The translations under genes and the position numbers were made by a program. From NCBI GenBank assembly GCA_041396705.1, contig JAWKYB010000007.1, positions 124,001 through 188,000 on the forward strand: a stretch of DNA of 64,000 nucleotides. Reading direction: 5' to 3'. Below are positions 1 to 10,195 of this stretch, piece by piece. The first letter of the stretch is position 1. Every line of letters starts with the position of its first letter. The notes under the pieces are model-generated. The model did not search any database and had not been told where the DNA came from. It saw only the letters and a list, made by a program, of their open reading frames with translations. The DNA is from Alphaproteobacteria bacterium. Its GTDB lineage: Bacteria > Pseudomonadota > Alphaproteobacteria > CALKHQ01.

Positions 1-1
1 C

Positions 2-577
2 AAGGTCAGCGCCCTGCCCAAGCTGGAGGAGATCGAGGAGCGCCTGGTCAAGGACGTCCTCGACATGCAGGGGCGGATCAAGGAGACCAAGGAAGAAATT
101 GCGGCGCTGCGTCATCCCAAGGCGCAGAACGACAACATCACCCGGGCCAGCCTGCAGCTCGACGCCATCGTCGAGCAGACCGAGCAGGCCACCTCGACGA
201 TTCTGGAAGCGGCGGAAAAGCTCGAAGAGCAGATCTCGCACATGAAGGACATGATGCCCGACAACCAGATCGTCGCCAACGCCACCGACATGATGGTCGA
301 CGCGATCACCGCGATCTACGAGGCGTCGAACTTCCAGGACATCACCGGCCAGCGCACCCGCAAGGTCGTCGATGTGCTGAAGTACATCGAGGACCGGCTC
401 GGCCGCATGGTCAACCTGTGGGGCTCCAACGAACTCGAGGCGATGCCGGTGCCGGAGCATCTGGACCGGATGGACGACGACGTGGCGCTGACCGGGCCGG
501 TGCTGTCGCAGGCCGCGCCGGCGACGGATGCCGAGGCCGCCATCAGCCAGGACGACATCGACGCCCTGTTCGGCTGA
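2..577 (+). CDS. cheZ: CheZ-type protein phosphatase, 3' part (5' end outside window)
   Basis: The reading frame is open to the left edge, so the N-terminus is missing; 191 codons are visible. CheZ dephosphorylates CheY-P and so resets the flagellar switch in the cytoplasm. Long helical heptad-rich stretches are visible, followed by the CheZ core motif SNFQDITGQR, whose Asp/Gln pair carries the phosphatase activity. After a low-complexity linker the protein ends in SQDDIDALFG, a short acidic-hydrophobic tail of the kind that binds CheY. The tail also resembles the CheY-binding N-terminus of FliM. No other chemotaxis gene lies in the window on this side. Family call is firm; length cannot be judged. 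Confidence 0.88.
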   Translation, partial: KVSALPKLEEIEERLVKDVLDMQGRIKETKEEIAALRHPKAQNDNITRASLQLDAIVEQTEQATSTILEAAEKLEEQISHMKDMMPDNQIVANATDMMVDAITAIYEASNFQDITGQRTRKVVDVLKYIEDRLGRMVNLWGSNELEAMPVPEHLDRMDDDVALTGPVLSQAAPATDAEAAISQDDIDALFG

Positions 578-598
578 CGCCGGGCGCCGGGCGCCGGG
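578..598. repeat. three tandem copies of a 7-bp unit (cgccggg)
   Basis: Three perfect head-to-tail copies of cgccggg lie directly after the cheZ stop codon, in the gap between two convergent genes. They could fold into a GC hairpin with the following ggcccgcg, but no T-run follows. Function unknown. Confidence 0.5.
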
Positions 599-610
599 CC
601 CGCGCGGCCG

Positions 611-1588
611 TCAATGCGGCCGGGTCAGGCGCAGGAACACGTCTTCCAGGTCGGATTCGACCGTGCTGAGGTCGACGATGCCGAGGCCGGCGGCGCGGAC
701 GGCATCGAGGATGCGTTCCACCGGCGTCGCGCTCGGCTGGTAGCTGACCCGCAGGGTGTTGGGTGCGCTCAGCGCGACGGTCATGCCCGCCATGCTGTCG
801 GGCGGCGCGGTCAGGTCGTGGTCGACGCGGATGATCAGGTCCTTGGCGTCGAGCGAGCCCAGCAGCTTCTGGGTCGGCTCGCAGGCGATCACCTTGCCAT
901 GGTTGATGATGGCGATGGTGTCGCACAGCTCCTCGGCTTCCTCCAGATAGTGGGTGGTCAGCACGATGGTGACGCCGCCGGCGTGCAGCTCGCGGACATA
1001 GGACCACAGCTGCTGCCTGAGCTCGATGTCGACGCCGGCGGTCGGTTCGTCCAGCACCAGCACCGGCGGCTGGTGCACCAGCGCCTTGGCCACCAGCAGG
1101 CGCCGCTTCATGCCGCCGCTGAGCGTGCGGGTGTAGGCGCCGGCCTTGTCGGCGAGGCCGACCGCCTTGAGGATGTCGTCGGTGCGCCGCTCGGCCGGCG
1201 GCACGCCGTAGAGCCCGGCCTGCACCTCCAGCGCCTCGCGCGGGGTGAAGAACGGGTCGATGTGCAATTCCTGCGGCACCACGCCGATGGCGGCGCGGGC
1301 CTGGCGCGGGTCGCGGTCGATGTCGATGCCCCAGATGCTGCCGCCGCCGGACGTCTTGCGGGTCAGGCCGGCGAATATGTTGATGAAGGTCGACTTGCCG
1401 GCGCCGTTGGGCCCGAGCAGCCCGAAGATCGAGCCGCGCGGCACCGTCAACGTGACGTCGTCGAGCGCGCGGACCGGCGCCGCCTTCTTGCGCTGGTAGG
1501 TCTTGGTCAGGCCCACCGCCTCGATCGCGGCGGCCGGCACGCCGGGTTCGGCGGCGGCCTGGGCATGGGTGGACAGCGAGGCGTTCAT
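611..1588 (-). CDS. ABC transporter ATP-binding protein, YadG-like
   Basis: 325-aa nucleotide-binding subunit that would power an ABC-2 type exporter at the inner membrane. Walker A GPNGAGKST is at residues 59-67, followed by the Q-loop region VVPQE, signature LSGGMKRR, Walker B VLVLDEPT and the switch histidine in LTTHYLEEAEELC. The VPQELHIDPFF stretch and the C-terminal extension after the ATPase resemble E. coli YadG. The start is the ATG at 1588, preceded by GGGAAA; the longer upstream frame runs into lepA leader DNA and was rejected. The usual membrane partner (YadH-like) is not next to it, so it either lies elsewhere or the protein has another role. It is convergent with cheZ and divergent from lepA. 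Confidence 0.9.
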   Translation of the reverse strand: MNASLSTHAQAAAEPGVPAAAIEAVGLTKTYQRKKAAPVRALDDVTLTVPRGSIFGLLGPNGAGKSTFINIFAGLTRKTSGGGSIWGIDIDRDPRQARAAIGVVPQELHIDPFFTPREALEVQAGLYGVPPAERRTDDILKAVGLADKAGAYTRTLSGGMKRRLLVAKALVHQPPVLVLDEPTAGVDIELRQQLWSYVRELHAGGVTIVLTTHYLEEAEELCDTIAIINHGKVIACEPTQKLLGSLDAKDLIIRVDHDLTAPPDSMAGMTVALSAPNTLRVSYQPSATPVERILDAVRAAGLGIVDLSTVESDLEDVFLRLTRPH

Positions 1589-1835
1589 CGAGGCGTTTCC
1601 CGGTTCAATGGGTGCGCGGGGCGCGCGAAACGGGCGGCAATGGCTGCGACTTGCGCCGCCGGCCGCGGTGACTATATTCGCCTGTCCGTCGCACGGGGGA
1701 CCGTCAGGCGGAAGGGACCGGCATAATATAGGCATTGCCGCGCCGATGTCGCCCCGGACCGCAGGTCCGGCGGCGCCGGGCGCTGCCGCTGCCGACCGCC
1801 CACCTCGTATCGCAGGCCCTCGACCGAAGCGCGCA

Positions 1836-3638
<1,803 letters not shown>

Positions 3639-3672
3639 ACGCGCCGACGCCGGGCGCGGAAGGAGACCAGCA

Positions 3673-4500
3673 ATGGCCGAAGGCAGGGGCAGGTTCGACG
3701 GATCGCCGTTCACGCTGGCGGTCTGCGCGGAAATGGTGTTCCGGCAGCTGCCGATCGCGGAACGGATCCGGCGCATCGACGCGCTGGGCTTCCAGGTCGA
3801 GATCTGGGACTGGACCCGGCACGACATCGCCGCGCTGGTCGACACCGGCGCCACCTTCTCGTCGATGACCGGCTACGTCACCGGCACGCTGGCCGACGAC
3901 GACGGCGCGGACGAGCTGATCCGCACCGCCGAACAGTCGATCCCGGTGGCGAAGCGGCTGGGCATCCCGCGGCTGAACCTGCACGGCACCGGGTTGGACA
4001 ACCGCGGCCTGCCGGTGCAGCCGGCCGGCGCGGTGACCGGCGCGATGTGGCTGAAGGCCGCACAGACGCTGGATCGCATCGCCGGGCTGGGCGCGGCCGA
4101 AGGCGTGACGTTCGTGCTGGAGAACCTGAATGCGCCGGTCGACCACCCCGGCGTGCCGTTCGGCCGGGCGGAAGACACGCTGGCGCTGGTCAGCGCGGTC
4201 GACAAGCCGGCGCTGCGGCTGATGCTGGACGTCTATCACGCCCAGATCGGCGAAGGGAACCTGATCGAGCTGATCCGCCGGGCGGCGCCGTGGATCGGCG
4301 AGGTGCAGGTGGCCGACGTGCCCGGCCGCTGCGAGCCCGGCACCGGCGAGATCAACTATCCCGCGGTGGCGCGGGCGCTGGCCGAGACCGGCTGGCGCGG
4401 CACGGTGGGCATGGAGGCCTTCGCGTCCGGCGACGACGAACTGGCGCTGCGCCGGTTCCGCGACGCGTTCAGCGTGGCTGCGACCGACGCGCCGGCCTGA
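3673..4500 (+). CDS. hydroxypyruvate isomerase-like TIM-barrel protein
   Basis: 275 aa of the xylose-isomerase-like TIM barrel superfamily, closest in pattern to hydroxypyruvate isomerase (Hyi) and related sugar or inositol isomerases. These interconvert small hydroxy-keto acids such as hydroxypyruvate and tartronate semialdehyde. Metal-site features visible are the Glu in VLENLN, the Asp/His of LMLDVYHAQ and the late Glu in VGMEAFAS. A good SD (aaggag) lies nine bases before the ATG. The gene follows lepA closely and may be read with it, although no functional link is known. Exact substrate cannot be assigned from sequence; a 2-hydroxyacid dehydrogenase occurs far away at 41.0 kb. Confidence 0.75.
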   Translation: MAEGRGRFDGSPFTLAVCAEMVFRQLPIAERIRRIDALGFQVEIWDWTRHDIAALVDTGATFSSMTGYVTGTLADDDGADELIRTAEQSIPVAKRLGIPRLNLHGTGLDNRGLPVQPAGAVTGAMWLKAAQTLDRIAGLGAAEGVTFVLENLNAPVDHPGVPFGRAEDTLALVSAVDKPALRLMLDVYHAQIGEGNLIELIRRAAPWIGEVQVADVPGRCEPGTGEINYPAVARALAETGWRGTVGMEAFASGDDELALRRFRDAFSVAATDAPA

Positions 4501-4584
4501 GCGGCGCGGCCGCTGCGAAAACATCCGTCGGCGCGAGCCACAGGCCGCGCTGTCCAAGAACGAGAAGCGGCGTTCAAATGAAAA

Positions 4585-4611
4585 CAGCGCGAGGCAACCA
4601 GCCTCGCGCTG
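4585..4611 (-). terminator. rho-independent terminator of the small lipoprotein gene
   Basis: Perfect 11-bp stem (cagcgcgaggc / gcctcgcgctg) with a 5-nt loop. Read on the minus strand it is followed by TTTTCATTTG. It lies 45 bp after the stop of the minus-strand lipoprotein gene. Confidence 0.8.
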
Positions 4612-4656
4612 CTTCGAATCCGGGATCCGGCGGGCCCGGCAGGGCCCGCAGCGGGA

Positions 4657-4830
4657 TCAGCCCTCGGACGACGCTTCCGGCGCCGACAGACCCAGCGGCA
4701 GCGGGCCGTCGCCATAGGGGTTGCCGACCTGGTCGTCGGACGGGCCCGGGAAGGTACCGGAGTTGCTGCAGCCAGCGACGGCGAACCCGAGCGCGATGGC
4801 GACAGCGGCAAGCTTCGAAGCAGTCGTCAT
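4657..4830 (-). CDS. small secreted lipoprotein, 57 aa
   Basis: A very short gene with a clear lipoprotein signal: basic start, hydrophobic run LAAVAIALGFAVAGC with a lipobox at VAGC (Cys at residue 21). A Pro/Gly/Asp-rich mature part of about 37 residues follows, with no recognised domain. The start at 4830 is supported by AAGGGG ten bases upstream; the longer in-frame upstream extension lacks a signal and an SD. A strong terminator follows. The layout resembles small entericidin or YifL-like lipoproteins, but no family can be assigned. Confidence 0.75.
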   Translation of the reverse strand: MTTASKLAAVAIALGFAVAGCSNSGTFPGPSDDQVGNPYGDGPLPLGLSAPEASSEG

Positions 4831-5159
4831 TGAGGAACCCCTTCTCTCAGCGTCATGCCAACCGAATGGCGTAGAAACCTTGTTATGCATCCGGTCGCGT
4901 CGCAAGCCCATCGCGGACTCGCTCGGCGAATGTGCCGCCATAATAAACACCAAAATCGGGCCTTCGCAATCGGATGGCCGCAGCATCGCGGCCGACAGTT
5001 GCCATTTTCACACAACTAGCCCGACTTCGTGGTATTTGTGCAACATGGCGGCCAACGCCTTGTGCGCAAACCAGACATGCCGAACGCGAATCCGCACGCG
5101 CCGGTTCCATATTAAGGATTTGTTGCCCGTCGGCCACGCGAGCGCACGCCCGCGCAGCC
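4831..5159. other. intergenic region, lower GC, no gene seen
   Basis: 329 bases between the lipoprotein start (minus) and the next gene end (minus). Visible are the SD of the lipoprotein gene and several AT-rich patches (around 4935-4955, 5008-5045 and 5105-5125) that could hold its promoter. The frames here show no signal peptide, domain or SD, so no gene is called. Confidence 0.6.
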
Positions 5160-5504
5160 TCAGTCGACCGGACGGCGGCGGCCGATGCCGCCCAGCCGCC
5201 ACAGGATCAGGCCGATCACGGCCGCGCCGAACATCACCGCCAGCACGGCCTGCCACGCGGGCCAGCCCAGCAGCGGCACCACCGCGTCGTACCACAGGTC
5301 CGGATAGAACACGTTGGGCGCGACATAGCGGTCGACGATGGCCTCGGCCAGGTTGAGGCTGGGCGAGTCCAGCTCGGTCCAGACCTGGCCGGCCGGCAGC
5401 GACACGTCGACGCCCTGCACGATCATGTAGACCGCGGCCGCCAGCGTGGCGAGGGCGGCGACAAGGAACGGAAGGGCCAGCAGGCGGATCAGGAAACGCA
5501 GCAT
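5160..5504 (-). CDS. small membrane protein of unknown function, 114 aa
   Basis: Two hydrophobic segments are visible, about residues 5-30 (LLALPFLVAALATLAAAVYM) and 83-105 (AVLAVMFGAAVIGLILW). Between them lies a roughly 50-residue acidic/aromatic loop that would be periplasmic. The protein ends with a basic tail. ggag 11 bases before the ATG supports the start. It is the last gene of a minus-strand run that contains an MBOAT acyltransferase and two SGNH hydrolases, so it may belong to that surface-modification set. That is inferred from position only; no family recognised. Confidence 0.6.
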   Translation of the reverse strand: MLRFLIRLLALPFLVAALATLAAAVYMIVQGVDVSLPAGQVWTELDSPSLNLAEAIVDRYVAPNVFYPDLWYDAVVPLLGWPAWQAVLAVMFGAAVIGLILWRLGGIGRRRPVD

Positions 5505-5636
5505 GAGGCTGCTCCGGACTGTGAGGGGGCGGGTCCAGGCGTTGCAGCGGCCCGGCGGGCGGCGGCCGGCTGCCGGTCGGCGCGGGTCTCGGCATGATAG
5601 ATAGGCAGCGCCCGGCCGCTGCGCAATCGGGCCCGC

Positions 5637-5945
5637 TCAGCCGGCGGCACCGGCCATGCGCAAGTCCTCGACCGCGCGTCCGATCCAGTCGTGCGGGGCG
5701 GTGGCGCCGATTGTCTGCATCCAGCCGTGCCAGGCGGCGGTCGCGTCGACCGTCCAGTCGTTGACCGGCGCCATCCACAGCGGCAGGTCGACCGCATAGC
5801 GGTGCAGCGCCTCCGAGCCGAAGACGGCGAGCAGCGCCATGCCGACCAGCACCAGGCGGATCACGGCGGCGAGCGGGATCGCGCGGCCGAGCCGTGCGGG
5901 GTCGACATGGCCGGGAACCGGCGGCATGGCTGCGGGTGCGCTCAT
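5637..5945 (-). CDS. small single-pass membrane protein, 102 aa, next to the MBOAT gene
   Basis: One transmembrane helix is visible at about residues 24-44 (IPLAAVIRLVLVGMALLAVF), followed by a Trp-rich domain with DLPLWMAPVNDW and AAWHGWMQTIG that would face the periplasm. It starts 12 bp after the stop of the MBOAT gene and must be co-transcribed with it. Small partner proteins are common beside AlgI/DltB-type acyltransferases, but no named family can be assigned. Confidence 0.65.
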   Translation of the reverse strand: MSAPAAMPPVPGHVDPARLGRAIPLAAVIRLVLVGMALLAVFGSEALHRYAVDLPLWMAPVNDWTVDATAAWHGWMQTIGATAPHDWIGRAVEDLRMAGAAG

Positions 5946-5957
5946 TCGTCCCTCCGG

Positions 5958-7367
5958 TCAGAACTGGAAATAGATGAAGGGAGCGACGCCCTCCGGCGCC
6001 ATCGCGCCGATGGCGACCAGGGCGATGGCGGCGACCGCGCCGATCGCCGCCGCCGGCAGCCGGCTCAGGGCGGCGCCGGTCCGCTCCACGCCGTTGGGCG
6101 GGACGAAGTGGAAGGCGAGCCCGACCAGCACCAGCCCGACCACGAACGGCGTCGCCAGCATCGACGGCTCCACGCTGCCGACCAGCGCGTCGAGATACTG
6201 CCAGGCGTAGTCGATGCTCTCCGCCCGGAAGAAGACGAAGGCGAGGACGACGAAGTGGAAGGTGTAGAGCACGCCCAATCCACGCAGCAGCACCGAGCGG
6301 ACCGCAAGCTGACGGCGGTGGGTGACCAGGTTCTCCACCGCCAGCGCCAGGCCGTGCATCAGGCCCCAGACCACGAAGGTCCAGGCCGCGCCGTGCCAGA
6401 TGCCGCCCAGCAGCATGGTGATCATCAGGTTGCCGGGTCTTCCACGGCCCGTGCCGGCTGCCGCCGAGCGGGATGTAGAATAGTCGCGCAGCCAGCTCGA
6501 CAGCGAGATGTGCCAGCGTCGCCAGAATTCGCGGATGCTGGCGGCGCGGAACGGCTGGTCGAAATTCTTGTCGAAGCGATAGCCGAGCAGCGCCGCCGTG
6601 CCGATCGCCATGTCGCTGTAGCCGGAGAAGTCACAGTAGATCTGCACCGCATAGGCATAGGCGCCGACCAGCAGGTCCCAGCTGCCGTAGTAGGTGGGGT
6701 CGAAGAACACCTGGTCGACCAGCTCGGTGGCCAAATAGTTGGCGACGATCAGTTTCTTGAACAGCCCCACCAGGATCAGAACGACCCCCCAGCCGGCCAG
6801 GATCGCGCGGCTGTCCGGCTCGCGCTGGATCTGCGGGATCAGGGTCGAGGCGCGCACGATCGGGCCGGCGACCAGCTGCGGGAAGAAGGAGATGTACAGC
6901 AGGATGTCCAGCACCGAGGTCGAGGCGCGGATCTCGCGGCGATAGACGTCGACGACGTAGGAGATGCCCTGGAAGGTGAAGAACGAGATGCCGACCGGCA
7001 GGATCACCGCCATGTAGGGCAGCTCGCGGTCCATGCCGAGGTTCAGGAACAGGTCGTTCAGCGATTCGACGAAGAAGTCGAAGTACTTGAAGAAGCCGAG
7101 CACGGCCAGGTTGCCGGCGGCCGCGACGATCAGCACCTGCTTGCGCCTGCGCGGGCTATGCAGGCGGTCCATCAGCAGGCCGGCGGCGTAGTTGAACAGC
7201 GAGCTGCCGAGCAGCAGGAAGCAGAAGCGCCAGTCCCACGCCGCGTAGAAGACGTAGCTGGCCGCGATCAGGAACAGCTTGCGGCCGTCATGCCGGCGGT
7301 ACAGCAGCCAGGCGCCGAAGAACACGACCAGGAAGAAGATCAGGAAATCGACGGTCGGGAACAGCAC
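5958..7367 (-). CDS. MBOAT family O-acyltransferase (AlgI/DltB-like), central motif out of frame
   Basis: 469-aa polytopic membrane protein that, by family, moves acyl groups across the inner membrane for O-acylation of a surface glycan. The N-terminus LFPTVDFLIFF, the stretch FFPQLVAGPIVR, YAVQIYCDFSGYSDMAIG and the invariant His in LLGGIWHGAAW are all present. The highly conserved RDYxYIPLGGSR motif is missing: after SWLRDY the frame reads about 16 unrelated residues. In the next frame the same bases encode FYIPLGGSRHGPWKTR, after which the original frame resumes at NLMITML. A 1-base and a 2-base loss explain this (see findings). The start is GTG at 7367. It follows two SGNH hydrolase genes, which fits a surface-acylation operon. 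Confidence 0.88.
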   Translation of the reverse strand: MLFPTVDFLIFFLVVFFGAWLLYRRHDGRKLFLIAASYVFYAAWDWRFCFLLLGSSLFNYAAGLLMDRLHSPRRRKQVLIVAAAGNLAVLGFFKYFDFFVESLNDLFLNLGMDRELPYMAVILPVGISFFTFQGISYVVDVYRREIRASTSVLDILLYISFFPQLVAGPIVRASTLIPQIQREPDSRAILAGWGVVLILVGLFKKLIVANYLATELVDQVFFDPTYYGSWDLLVGAYAYAVQIYCDFSGYSDMAIGTAALLGYRFDKNFDQPFRAASIREFWRRWHISLSSWLRDYSTSRSAAAGTGRGRPGNLMITMLLGGIWHGAAWTFVVWGLMHGLALAVENLVTHRRQLAVRSVLLRGLGVLYTFHFVVLAFVFFRAESIDYAWQYLDALVGSVEPSMLATPFVVGLVLVGLAFHFVPPNGVERTGAALSRLPAAAIGAVAAIALVAIGAMAPEGVAPFIYFQF

Positions 7368-7506
7368 GGCGGCGCGGGCCTCTCAACGGCCGCCCGGAGG
7401 GGCGGGCCCCGGCGCCGGCGGAGACCGGGCCGGAAATGGCGGCGCACCGGGTTCTGGCCCGGCCGGAGCGGGAGGAAGGGCCGCCGCCTTCTCCCGCCGC
7501 GCGGCC

Positions 7507-8964
7507 TCAGGGCGGCGACAGCTCCATCATGCCGTCCAGCGCGTCGCGCAGGCCGGTGTCGTCGAGCCCGCGGCCGGGCTGGTCGCCGCGCGGCACGCTG
7601 GCGACCGCCCCGCTGCCGGTCAGATCGCGGAACAGGGCGTCGGCGCTGAGGCGATAGCCTTCGTCGGTCAGGTGGATATGGTCGCGCCGGGCCAGCGGCG
7701 GCTCGCGCTGCGCCCATTCGTGCACGCTGCAGGCGCCACCCATCGCGCGCGACCAGTCCCAGAAATAATAGCCGCGCTGGTTGGCGACCTGGGCCTGGAT
7801 GGCGCGGACCATGTCCAGGTTCGGCGGCTGGTGCCAGCGGCAGGCCGCGCCCTGGGCGTTGTCGCCGAACAGCGCGCGATAATTGGCGCGGTCGCTCTGG
7901 CTCAGCGGGCCGCAGGGAAAGGTGATCGATTCGACGTCGTCGCTGCGGCAGTTGGCCGGCAGCCGCGCGGCGTCGGGCGGGCCGACGATGACGATCGACG
8001 CATTGGGCGCCGCCGCCTCGATCTGCGACAGCTGTGCGGAGAACTCGGCGCGGTACTCCTCGGGCTCGAGGTCGTCGTTGAAGCCCTCGTTGGTGCCGTA
8101 GGCGAGGATCACCATCGCCGGGTCGGCGGCGGTCAGCTCGCTGAGATAGGCGTCGCGGTCCCAGCGGTTGGAGATGCCGACGGTGGCGCCGACGATGCCG
8201 TGGCTTTCCAGCACCACGCCGCGGGTGTTGCGGTAGGTGTCCCAGCTGGACAGCCAAACCTCGCCGTCGCCGATCGGCCGCAGCACCAGCTGCCGGCTGC
8301 CGCGCAGCACCTGCTGGCTGAACCGGACCAGCCGGTTGCGGTTGGCGTTGGTGCGCATCACCCCGACCTGGCGGCCGTCGACCAGGATCTCCAGCGAGCC
8401 GCCGCCGGGATGCTCGAAGGCGCCGATCTCGATCACCTCGAATCCGGCCGGCTCGGTGCTCTGCAGCACCATCGAATCGGTCGGGCTGTCGCCGATCACG
8501 GTGTAGCCGCTGATCGAGAACGGGCCGATCGCGGCGCCGGAACGGCTGTTCTCGATGCGCCAGCCGTCGGTCTGCACCACGGCCACCAGGCTCGGCTCGA
8601 AGAAGCCGAACGGCGAGCCGGCGCCCATCTCGCCGCGGCCGGCGCCGCCATAGCGGTTCTGGAACAGCTCGCGCAGCCGGCCGGAGAACTTGTCGCCGGC
8701 AGTGTGGCTGTCGCCGAGCTGGATGATCGTGACCGGGCCGGGCGCGCTCGACACGATGGTCTGAAGCCGGGCCATGAACGGGGCCGGGTTCACGTTGCCG
8801 GCCGGCATCTGCCACGACAGCTGCGGGATCTGGCCCGGCGCGGAGGCATCGCCGCGCGACGCGCCGCAGCCGCCGATCGCCAGGACGGCCGCCAGTGCCG
8901 TTCCGGTCCGCACCAGCCCGCGCAAGCCACGCATCGCCGCCGGCACCGCCGCCAGCTCAGCCAT
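7507..8964 (-). CDS. SGNH/GDSL-type hydrolase lipoprotein
   Basis: About 485 aa. The N-terminus has a hydrophobic run ending in a lipobox (AIGGC), so it is a periplasmic lipoprotein. SGNH blocks are visible: block I IIQLGDSHTAGD with the catalytic Ser, block III YGTNE, and the Asp/His pair in DHIHLTDEGY near the C-terminus. A beta-rich middle part (about 100 residues) separates blocks I and III. Such proteins act as acetyl-transferases or esterases on surface glycans, often with an MBOAT partner as in alginate or peptidoglycan O-acetylation; the MBOAT gene follows after 139 bp. The ATG at 8964 overlaps the stop of the upstream gene by 8 bp; a GTG two codons earlier is possible. Confidence 0.85.
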   Translation of the reverse strand: MAELAAVPAAMRGLRGLVRTGTALAAVLAIGGCGASRGDASAPGQIPQLSWQMPAGNVNPAPFMARLQTIVSSAPGPVTIIQLGDSHTAGDKFSGRLRELFQNRYGGAGRGEMGAGSPFGFFEPSLVAVVQTDGWRIENSRSGAAIGPFSISGYTVIGDSPTDSMVLQSTEPAGFEVIEIGAFEHPGGGSLEILVDGRQVGVMRTNANRNRLVRFSQQVLRGSRQLVLRPIGDGEVWLSSWDTYRNTRGVVLESHGIVGATVGISNRWDRDAYLSELTAADPAMVILAYGTNEGFNDDLEPEEYRAEFSAQLSQIEAAAPNASIVIVGPPDAARLPANCRSDDVESITFPCGPLSQSDRANYRALFGDNAQGAACRWHQPPNLDMVRAIQAQVANQRGYYFWDWSRAMGGACSVHEWAQREPPLARRDHIHLTDEGYRLSADALFRDLTGSGAVASVPRGDQPGRGLDDTGLRDALDGMMELSPP

Positions 8965-9814
8965 TGGCACTGTCGTCCACGACGATGTAGGTCAGTTCGC
9001 GCTGCATGGCGGCAAGCAGTTCCTTGGCGATCATCTCATAGCCGCGGCCGGTGAAGTGCACGCCGTCGTTGGCCCGCACCAGCCGGTTGCGCCCGCTCTC
9101 GTCCGGCAGATAGGCGGAATAGGCGCCGTCGGCGTCGGCGGTGATGGCCAGCGTCGGCACGAAGGTCGCGTCGGCCAGCAGCGCCTCGGTGGCGTAGATG
9201 TCGTTCAGATGCGCCATCTGGGCGCCGAAGTCGTCGTCGCGCACCGTCGGCAGGCCGACCCAGAACACCGGCACGCCGGACTGCTGCAGCCGGTCGATGA
9301 ATGCGGCGACGCGCTGGGTATAGACCTGGTTCCATTCGTCGGAGGCGAAGGAGAACTGGCGCCGACCCTCGTAGTAGACCGGCTGGTTGTCGTTCAGCCC
9401 GAAGCAGACCACGGCGACGTCGATCGTCTCCGACGCCAGCACGTCGCCCAACTCCGCCTCCCAGTCGAAGAAGTCGGGCCGCGCCAGCCCGCTCGACACC
9501 TCGGTGTGGCGGGCGACCTCGAAGCGCTCGTTGCGCTGCAGGGTGCGGTACAGCCCGGCCCAGATGCCGTCGGCCAGCGAATCGCCGAACACGCCGATGC
9601 GGATCGGCCGCCACTCGGTATCGGCCGGGGCGGAAAAGTCGGAGCCGTCGGCCAGCAGCACGCCGGCGGCACGCGACGGCGGCGCCGCAACGAGGCCGAC
9701 GCCGGCGGCGGCCGCGACCACGGCCCCGCCCGCCCAGCTCAGCAGGCGGCGGCGGCTGGCCGGCTTGCGGTGTTGCGTCGCCTCGCTCGGGGCGGGCCAC
9801 TTGTGCGGGTCCAC
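8957..9814 (-). CDS. DUF459-like SGNH hydrolase with Tat-type signal
   Basis: About 285 aa. The N-terminus has a twin-arginine pattern (SRRRLLSW) before a long Ala-rich hydrophobic run, so export by Tat is likely. SGNH elements are GVFGDSLADGIW (Ser), VCFGLNDNQ (Asn) and NDGVHFTGRGY (Asp/His). The GDSLADG form is typical of the DUF459 group of periplasmic esterase-like proteins. GTG at 9814 is preferred because AAGGAG sits eight bases upstream; the frame is open to 9886 but that part looks non-coding. It is the first gene of the operon with the second SGNH protein and the MBOAT acyltransferase, suggesting joint action on an exported polysaccharide. Confidence 0.8.
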   Translation of the reverse strand: MDPHKWPAPSEATQHRKPASRRRLLSWAGGAVVAAAAGVGLVAAPPSRAAGVLLADGSDFSAPADTEWRPIRIGVFGDSLADGIWAGLYRTLQRNERFEVARHTEVSSGLARPDFFDWEAELGDVLASETIDVAVVCFGLNDNQPVYYEGRRQFSFASDEWNQVYTQRVAAFIDRLQQSGVPVFWVGLPTVRDDDFGAQMAHLNDIYATEALLADATFVPTLAITADADGAYSAYLPDESGRNRLVRANDGVHFTGRGYEMIAKELLAAMQRELTYIVVDDSANG

Positions 9815-10056
9815 GAATCGGGCTCCTTCGCCTAGCGCTGACGCGGTGGCATTACCGTGATCCGTCCCGGCCGCGTCAAGACCCAACGCCCGGCCCGGTC
9901 CAAGGTTTCATGTTGGCCCGCGCCGGGTCGGCGCGGGCGGATCGGCGGGCAGATTTGCCCGCGATTGCGGCGGCTTTTCGGCCATTCCGCTTGGCGCCGC
10001 CCGCCCCAGTTGCTATGTAGACCCCCGCCGTCCACCGGCCGCTGCCGGTGGCCTGC

Positions 10057-10144
10057 GGAGGGGTGGCCGAGTGGCTGAAGGCGCACGCTTGGAAAGCGTG
10101 TTTACGGAAACGTAACGCGGGTTCGAATCCCGCTCCCTCCGCCA
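10057..10144 (+). tRNA. tRNA-Ser (GGA anticodon)
   Basis: A complete cloverleaf can be drawn: acceptor GGAGGGG pairing with TCCCTCC (one G-U), D-arm with GGCCGAGTGG, anticodon stem-loop cttGGAaag with GGA at 10091-10093, and a long variable arm (tttacggaaacgtaa) typical of class II tRNA-Ser. The T-arm is GGTTCGAATCC and CCA is encoded. Confidence 0.97.
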
Positions 10145-10195
10145 GAATTCCCGATTTCCTCGCTCCACTTACCGTGGCGTTGCGCCCGTCCGGAG

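Noticed and set aside
4883..5137. 84-codon minus-strand frame upstream of the small lipoprotein
   Set aside because: No SD or hydrophobic pattern; sits in the probable promoter region of the lipoprotein gene.
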